A stretch of DNA of 64,000 nucleotides from Betaproteobacteria bacterium UBA2592 (lineage in GTDB: Bacteria > Pseudomonadota > Gammaproteobacteria > Burkholderiales > Rhodocyclaceae), in the NCBI GenBank assembly GCA_002340095.1, contig DDKS01000067.1, forward strand, positions 1-64,000, read 5' to 3'. The number at the start of each line of letters is the position of its first letter. Positions within the stretch are counted from its first letter, which is position 1. Below, piece by piece: positions 59,572 through 64,000 of the stretch. Both the position numbers and the translations under genes were made by a program. Below the pieces are notes generated by a model. The model did not search any database. It saw only the letters and a program-made list of their open reading frames with translations, and was not told where the DNA came from.

Positions 59572-61092
59572 ATGACAAGTATCCGCCAGGAAGACCTGAT
59601 CCAGTCCATCGCCGACGCCTTCCAGTACATCAGCTACTACCATCCCCTGGACTACATCAAGGCCCTGGGCGAAGCCTACGAGCGTGAGGAATCCCCCGCC
59701 GCCAAGGATGCGATTGCCCAGATCCTGACCAATTCCCGCATGGCTGCTGAAGGCCACCGCCCCATCTGCCAGGATACCGGCATCGGCATGGTCTTCCTCA
59801 AGGTCGGCATGAACGTGCGCTGGGACGATGCCACCATGAGCCTGCAGGAGATGGTCAACGAAGGCGTGCGCCGTGCCTACGCCAATCCGGACAACCCGCT
59901 GCGCGCCTCGGTGCTGGCCGACCCGGCCGGTGCCCGCAAGAACACCAAGGACAACACCCCGGCCGTCGTGCATTACGAGATCGTCCCCGGCGACCACGTG
60001 GAAGTCATCTGCGCCGCCAAGGGGGGCGGCTCGGAAGCCAAATCCAAGTTCGCCATGCTCAACCCGTCCGACGACCTGGTTGACTGGGTGCTGAAGAAGA
60101 TTCCGGAAATGGGCGCCGGCTGGTGCCCGCCGGGCATCATCGGCATCGGCATCGGTGGCACGCCGGAAAAGGCCATGCTGCTGGCCAAGGAATCGATCAT
60201 GGCGCCGGTGGACATCCACGAATTGAAGGCTCGCGGCCCGAAGAACCGCGCCGAGGAACTCCGTCTCGAGCTGTACGAAAAGATCAACGCGCTGGGCGTT
60301 GGCGCCCAGGGTCTGGGCGGCCTGACCACCGTGCTCGACGTCAAGGTGCTCGACTACCCTTGCCACGCGGCCAACCTGCCGGTCGCGCTGGTGCCGAACT
60401 GCGCCGCCACACGCCACTGCCACTTCCATCTGGATGGCTCCGGCCCGGCCAGGCTCGAACCGCCCAAGCTCTCCGACTGGCCGGCCGTGACCTGGACACC
60501 GGATATCAAGTCGGCGACCCGCGTCAATCTCGACACCCTGACCAAGGACGAAGTCGCCTCCTGGAAGGTCGGCCAGAAGCTGCTCTTGAACGGCAAGATG
60601 CTCACCGGCCGCGATGCCGCGCACAAGCGCATCCAGGACATGCTGGCCAAGGGTGAGAAGCTGCCGGTCGATTTCACCAACCGCGTCATCTACTATGTTG
60701 GCCCGGTCGATCCGGTGCGCGACGAAGTCGTCGGCCCGGCCGGTCCGACCACCGCCACCCGCATGGACAAGTTCACCCGCATGATGCTGGAAAAAACCGG
60801 CCTCATCTCGATGATCGGCAAATCCGAGCGCGGTCCGGTCGCCATCGAGGCGATCAAGGACAACAAGTCGGCCTACCTGATGGCCGTGGGCGGCGCCGCC
60901 TACCTCGTGGCCAAGGCGATCAAGTCGGCCAAGGTGGTGGGATTCGAGGATCTGGGCATGGAAGCGATTTACGAGTTCGAAGTGCAGGACATGCCGGTGA
61001 CGGTGGCGGTGGACTCCACCGGTGCGAACGTCCATGAAAGCGGCCCGAAGGAATGGCAGATCAAGATCGGCAAGATTCCGGTCAAGGCCTGA
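59572..61092 (+). CDS. class I (iron-sulfur) fumarate hydratase
   Basis: A 506-residue enzyme of the FumA/FumB type, converting fumarate to malate in the TCA cycle. Both domains are fused: the N-terminal Fe-S domain (with HRPICQDTGIGMVF and the Cys residues in ICQDTG and CAATRH) and the C-terminal domain with the conserved GPAGPTTATRMDKF and KSERGP regions. Such enzymes carry an oxygen-sensitive 4Fe-4S cluster. GGAG lies eight bases before the ATG. It is divergent from acs, a sensible pairing for acetate growth, and ends in a strong terminator. Confidence 0.95.
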   Translation: MTSIRQEDLIQSIADAFQYISYYHPLDYIKALGEAYEREESPAAKDAIAQILTNSRMAAEGHRPICQDTGIGMVFLKVGMNVRWDDATMSLQEMVNEGVRRAYANPDNPLRASVLADPAGARKNTKDNTPAVVHYEIVPGDHVEVICAAKGGGSEAKSKFAMLNPSDDLVDWVLKKIPEMGAGWCPPGIIGIGIGGTPEKAMLLAKESIMAPVDIHELKARGPKNRAEELRLELYEKINALGVGAQGLGGLTTVLDVKVLDYPCHAANLPVALVPNCAATRHCHFHLDGSGPARLEPPKLSDWPAVTWTPDIKSATRVNLDTLTKDEVASWKVGQKLLLNGKMLTGRDAAHKRIQDMLAKGEKLPVDFTNRVIYYVGPVDPVRDEVVGPAGPTTATRMDKFTRMMLEKTGLISMIGKSERGPVAIEAIKDNKSAYLMAVGGAAYLVAKAIKSAKVVGFEDLGMEAIYEFEVQDMPVTVAVDSTGANVHESGPKEWQIKIGKIPVKA

Positions 61093-61109
61093 GCGCTCCG
61101 CTCCCACCA

Positions 61110-61136
61110 GGCCCGCCCCGCCCGGCGGGCCTTTTT
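61110..61136 (+). terminator. rho-independent terminator after fumarase
   Basis: GGCCCGCC and GGCGGGCC form an eight-base-pair stem with a six-base loop, followed by TTTTT, 18 bases after the stop codon. Confidence 0.92.
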
Positions 61137-61196
61137 CATGGGACCTCGCCCCTTCACGATCCAGAAGGAACTCCCTCCTTTCACACCCCCATCGCC

Positions 61197-61556
61197 ATGG
61201 ACATCCAACGTCACGGAACCACCCGCCGTTATTCCGATTTCGTCTGCCACGCAGGCACCGTCTATCTGGTGGAAGTGCCACCGGACCCCACGGCCGACAT
61301 CCGCACCCAGACCCGGGAAACCCTGGCCAGCCTCGAACGGCTGCTGGCCCAGGCCGGCAGCGACAAGTCGCGCCTGCTGCTGGCCACCCTCTATCTGCGC
61401 GACATGGCCGATTACGAGGCCATGAACGAAGTCTGGGACGCCTGGCTTCCTGCCGGCACAGCCCCGGCCCGGGCCTGCGTGCAGGCAAAACTGGCCCATC
61501 CGGATTACCGGGTCGAAATCGTGCTCATCGCCGCCCAGAACCGCCAGCCCGCCTGA
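61197..61556 (+). CDS. RidA/YjgF family protein
   Basis: A 119-residue chorismate-mutase-like fold protein. The conserved Arg (PARACVQ, about residue 90) and Glu (VEIVLIA, about residue 108) that bind the imine/carboxylate in RidA are present, so an enamine/imine deaminase role is plausible. The start DIQRHGTTRRYSDFVCHAGTVYLV fits a RidA subgroup other than archetypal RidA. It is separated from fumarase by a terminator and must have its own promoter, which I cannot point to. Confidence 0.88.
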   Translation: MDIQRHGTTRRYSDFVCHAGTVYLVEVPPDPTADIRTQTRETLASLERLLAQAGSDKSRLLLATLYLRDMADYEAMNEVWDAWLPAGTAPARACVQAKLAHPDYRVEIVLIAAQNRQPA

Positions 61557-61566
61557 GACACAAGGC

Positions 61567-62511
61567 TCAGCCCCCGCTCCTGAGGGGCTTCCCGGGACCA
61601 TGCACGCGCACTTGCCCCGGTCCGGCCGCCCTGGCCTCTTCCAGCCGGCACAGGGCCAGATGCAGCAGCGACTCGCCGGAAAGCCCACCGTCCTCGGGAC
61701 GGCTGGCTGCCCCGGCGCTGAAAGACAAGGGCACCAACCGCCCCTGCACCACGATGCGGGCGGATGCGGCGCTGCGGGCCACCCGACTGGCAAAGGCAGC
61801 GCACTGATCAAGGCGATGGCAGCGGGTGGCAATGGCAAAACAGCCGGGCCGGTAGTGGCCGATGATGTCGCCCCCCGTGAGCTTGCTCTGCACCAGCCGG
61901 GCAAAACGCTCCGTGATGCGGGCGGCGACAGCCTTGCCGAAGCTGGTTTCCAGACCCGCGTAGCCATCCGCCTCGAAAACCAGGATGGCCCCGGTGTCCC
62001 CGGGGCTGGCCAGCATGCGCTGGATCCCCGTTTCCAGCAGGGTGCGGGACAGCAGCCCGGCATCCCTGAAGCCCATCCCGCCCTTGCCGGAGCGGGCGGG
62101 AATGGATGGCGGCATCTCGCCCCTGGCAGCTTCCCCGGCCGTTGCCCGGTGGGGAGCCAGCCGTTCCAGGATTGCGGCCTTTTCGGTGCCATTGAGGATG
62201 TAGCCGTCAAGCCCCAGTTTTTCCGCCTCCGGAAGGATCTCGGCAATCCGGGTCTCCGAACCCACGAAATAAAAAGGAAGTTGTTTGAGGCGCTTGAGCT
62301 TGCTGCGGCGCAGGCGCTCCAGCAGATCAAGCCCCTTGAGCCGGGACACATCCGGCCCGGCGATGACGCAAGTCACATCGTGGTCGAGAACCAGGGTCTG
62401 CCATGCCGATTCGCCATCCAGCGCCTCGACGATCTGAAAATCCCCGGCCAGATGCCGGGCCAGGGTACCGCGCACAACCCTGGATTGATGCACGAGCAAT
62501 ATCTTTCTCAT
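61567..62511 (-). CDS. pseudo-receiver plus degenerate GGDEF protein
   Basis: A 314-residue protein with two degraded signalling domains. The receiver (about 1-120) starts LLVHQSRVVR where active ones have an acidic pair (DD), and the phospho-Asp position reads as Gly in CVIAGPDVS, unless a shifted Asp serves. The C-terminal domain (about 150-300) has GGDEF-like spacing, but the signature is RPGCF (GHYRPGCFAIA) and the metal-binding Asp region is EADGYAGLE, so cyclic di-GMP synthesis is unlikely. The protein could bind a nucleotide or act as a scaffold. It is monocistronic and convergent with the RidA gene. Confidence 0.75.
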   Translation of the reverse strand: MRKILLVHQSRVVRGTLARHLAGDFQIVEALDGESAWQTLVLDHDVTCVIAGPDVSRLKGLDLLERLRRSKLKRLKQLPFYFVGSETRIAEILPEAEKLGLDGYILNGTEKAAILERLAPHRATAGEAARGEMPPSIPARSGKGGMGFRDAGLLSRTLLETGIQRMLASPGDTGAILVFEADGYAGLETSFGKAVAARITERFARLVQSKLTGGDIIGHYRPGCFAIATRCHRLDQCAAFASRVARSAASARIVVQGRLVPLSFSAGAASRPEDGGLSGESLLHLALCRLEEARAAGPGQVRVHGPGKPLRSGG

Positions 62512-62660
62512 ACAAAGTCATAAAGCAAAATCTGACTGAATTCCAGCCCTGAAAGGCGCTGTCCATTTTGCATGCGCCACAATCCGCCCGACAGTTTAAT
62601 GCATATGGAATCAAAGGAGGAAGATCGGGAGACGCGCGGAGGCTCCCGAGCCGGAAAAGG

Positions 62661-62695
62661 AAAACCCCGCCGGCTCAGGAAGCCGACGGGGTTTA
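62661..62695 (-). terminator. terminator after tRNA-Val
   Basis: An imperfect inverted repeat, AAACCCCG / CGGGGTTT outside CCGGCT / AGCCGA-type inner pairing, with a T run on the minus strand directly after the tRNA 3' end. Confidence 0.8.
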
Positions 62696-62697
62696 TC

Positions 62698-62773
62698 TGG
62701 TGGGTGCTGACGGGGTCGAACCGCCGACATTCGCCTTGTAAGGGCGACGCTCTACCAACTGAGCTAAGCACCC
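62698..62773 (-). tRNA. tRNA-Val(TAC)
   Basis: A 76-base tRNA including the encoded CCA. The acceptor stem is GGGTGCT / AGCACCC with discriminator A. The anticodon stem is TCGCC / GGCGA, loop CTTACAA, anticodon TAC (valine). D arm TAGCTCAGTTGGTAGAGC and T loop GGTTCGACCC are standard. It follows hupB by seven bases. Confidence 0.97.
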
Positions 62774-62780
62774 GAATGCA

Positions 62781-63053
62781 TTAGTTTACCGCGTCTTTGA
62801 GCGCCTTGCCAGCACGGAACTTGGGAACCTTGGCGGATTTGATCTTGATGGCAGCGCCAGTCCTGGGATTGCGGCCACTACGGGCAGCCCGTTCACCCAC
62901 GTAGAATGTGCCAAAGCCCACCAGCGTCAGCATCTCGCCGCCCTTGAGTGCCTTGGTCACGGCAGAGATGGTGGCATCGAGCGCACGACCCGCGGCAGCC
63001 TTGGAAATGTCGGCTTCAGCAGCGATTGCATCAATCAATTCGGATTTATTCAC
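62781..63053 (-). CDS. hupB: DNA-binding protein HU-beta
   Basis: A 90-residue nucleoid protein. The start MNKSELIDAIAAEADISK, the strand LVGFGTFYV and the DNA-wrapping arm RAARSGRNPRTGAAIKI are intact. HU bends DNA and compacts the nucleoid. The start is GTG with GAGGGGG upstream. A very good promoter lies in the 169-base gap to lon, so it can be made independently. The lon-hupB-tRNA-Val order is common in betaproteobacteria. Confidence 0.97.
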   Translation of the reverse strand: MNKSELIDAIAAEADISKAAAGRALDATISAVTKALKGGEMLTLVGFGTFYVGERAARSGRNPRTGAAIKIKSAKVPKFRAGKALKDAVN

Positions 63054-63104
63054 TTAAGACCCCCTCTTTGGTTGGAATCAAACGGATGACAACCTGCACG
63101 GCGC

Positions 63105-63134
63105 TTTATATCCCCCGCAAAAGTACCGTGTCAA
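63105..63134 (-). promoter_or_regulatory. sigma-70 promoter of hupB
   Basis: On the minus strand TTGACA (63129-63134) and TATAAA (63105-63110) are 18 bases apart, close to consensus at both boxes. The expected start is about 45 bases before the hupB GTG. Confidence 0.8.
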
Positions 63135-63179
63135 GCAAATTGCAGAGCCGACGGACACATCCGGCAAAGCCGCCCAGGA

Positions 63180-63205
63180 CTGGCCGGATGCGCTGATCCG
63201 GCCAG
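63180..63205 (-). terminator. hairpin after lon
   Basis: A perfect ten-base-pair stem (CTGGCCGGAT / ATCCGGCCAG) with a six-base loop, 18 bases after the lon stop, and no T tract. It may end or stabilise the lon transcript. Confidence 0.55.
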
Positions 63206-63222
63206 CAGCTCCGGCGGACGTT

Positions 63223-64000
63223 TCAGTGGGTGATCACCCCTTTGGCTTCTGCCGTGGTTTCTGCCAGGGGGGCAATGGCTTCCTGGCCGTCCTCCCGCAG
63301 GGGTTCAGGCAGCCGCTCCAGGGCCTTTTCCAGCACCTGGTCAATCCACTTCACGGGCAGGATTTCGATGCGGTTCTTGATGTTGTCCGGAATATCCACC
63401 AGATCCTTGACGTTCTCTTCGGGAATCAGGGCCATTCTGAGACCGCCGCGCACGGCGGCCAGCAGCTTTTCCTTGAGGCCGCCGATGGCCAGGACCTCGC
63501 CACGCAGGGTGATTTCCCCGGTCATGCAGACGTCGCAGCGAACCGGAATGCCGGTGAAGGCCGAAACCAGGGCAGTCGTCATGGCAATGCCGGCGGATGG
63601 GCCATCCTTGGGGGTGGCGCCTTCGGGGACGTGGATATGGATGTCCAGCTTCTCGAAGGCATCCGGGCCGATGCCCAGGCGCTGGGCGCGGGCGCGCACC
63701 ACGGACCGTGCTGCCTCGACGGATTCCTTCATCACGTCGCCCAGGGAGCCGGTGCGCAGGATGTTACCCTTGCCGGGCATGACGGCGCATTCGATGGTCA
63801 GCAGTTCCCCACCCACTTCGGTCCAGGCCAGACCGGTGACCTGCCCCACCTGATTTTCCTTTTCCGCCATGCCGAAGCTGTAGCGCCGCACTCCCAGGAA
63901 CTTTTCCAGATTCTTGGCGTTGACCACCACCTTGGCCTTGCGCCGGGTAAGCAGCAGCATCTTCACGACCTTGCGGCAGATTTTGGAAATCTCCCGGTCG
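63223..64000 (-). CDS. lon: ATP-dependent protease Lon, C-terminal part (cut by window edge)
   Basis: The reading frame stays open to the window edge, so only about 259 C-terminal residues are seen. They begin with the end of the AAA domain (REISKICRKVVK), then the protease domain: EVGGELLTIE, the catalytic Ser in PKDGPSAGIAM and the catalytic Lys in GGLKEKLLAA. Lon degrades misfolded and regulatory proteins. The protein ends in a short Ala/Glu-rich tail. Upstream domains, including Walker motifs, lie outside this window. Confidence 0.95.
   Translation of the reverse strand, partial: DREISKICRKVVKMLLLTRRKAKVVVNAKNLEKFLGVRRYSFGMAEKENQVGQVTGLAWTEVGGELLTIECAVMPGKGNILRTGSLGDVMKESVEAARSVVRARAQRLGIGPDAFEKLDIHIHVPEGATPKDGPSAGIAMTTALVSAFTGIPVRCDVCMTGEITLRGEVLAIGGLKEKLLAAVRGGLRMALIPEENVKDLVDIPDNIKNRIEILPVKWIDQVLEKALERLPEPLREDGQEAIAPLAETTAEAKGVITH

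Overview
The window looks like the chromosome of a GC-rich betaproteobacterium, most likely in the Rhodocyclales (Azospira/Azonexus/Dechloromonas-like). This is inferred from gene content and order (trpF-trpB-trpA-accD-folC-SPOR-cvpA-purF-metZ, fimV-asd-leuB-leuD-leuC, lon-hupB, rimP-nusA-infB-rbfA). I could not run a database search. Most genes are on the minus strand and tightly packed, with many TGATG or ATGA start-stop overlaps. No rRNA, CRISPR array, prophage or origin was recognised.

Layout. 0.2-3.8 kb: a small unknown protein, a Tim44-like membrane protein, a broken diguanylate cyclase remnant and rhlE. 4.0-15.6 kb: one long minus-strand run from an EcfT-like membrane protein through truA, trpF, trpB, trpA, accD, folC, a SPOR protein, cvpA, purF and metZ to an HD-GYP-type protein. 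15.6-23.4 kb: fimV, asd and the leucine genes leuB, leuD and leuC, with a 41-residue entericidin-like lipoprotein gene between leuC and leuD. 23.4-30.1 kb: an MFS transporter, a PiT phosphate transporter with a Pho-box-like upstream sequence, mutS and an exported metallophosphoesterase. 30.1-35.3 kb: rimP-nusA-infB-rbfA. 35.6-40.0 kb: an asparagine-synthase-like amidotransferase, slyX, rlhA and tRNA-Ser.

40.2-46.5 kb is an accessory segment between tRNA-Ser(GGA) and tRNA-Pro(GGG). It holds a MocR-type regulator facing a small four-gene set (NTF2-like, PQ-loop-like membrane protein, LysE exporter, DinB-like) with a clear operator, then a PNPOx-like gene, a GNAT gene, an internally deleted IS1380-type element, and a scrambled second copy of pieces of the DinB and PNPOx genes.

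46.6-59.3 kb is an acetate module read on the minus strand: acs, a two-helix small protein, a symporter-domain histidine kinase (CrbS/CbrA-like), a receiver-only response regulator, a membrane PAS/kinase-like protein fused to a DEDDh exonuclease, a cNMP/CBS/DUF294 nucleotidyltransferase-like protein, an exonuclease-like protein without catalytic acids, a large sodium:solute symporter, and its DUF4212 partner. This is the most interesting part of the window: uptake, activation and sensing of acetate appear joined to nuclease and nucleotidyltransferase-like signalling parts whose role is not evident.

59.5-64.0 kb: class I fumarase, a RidA-like protein, a pseudo-receiver/pseudo-GGDEF protein, tRNA-Val(TAC), hupB and the C-terminal part of lon, which runs off the window edge.
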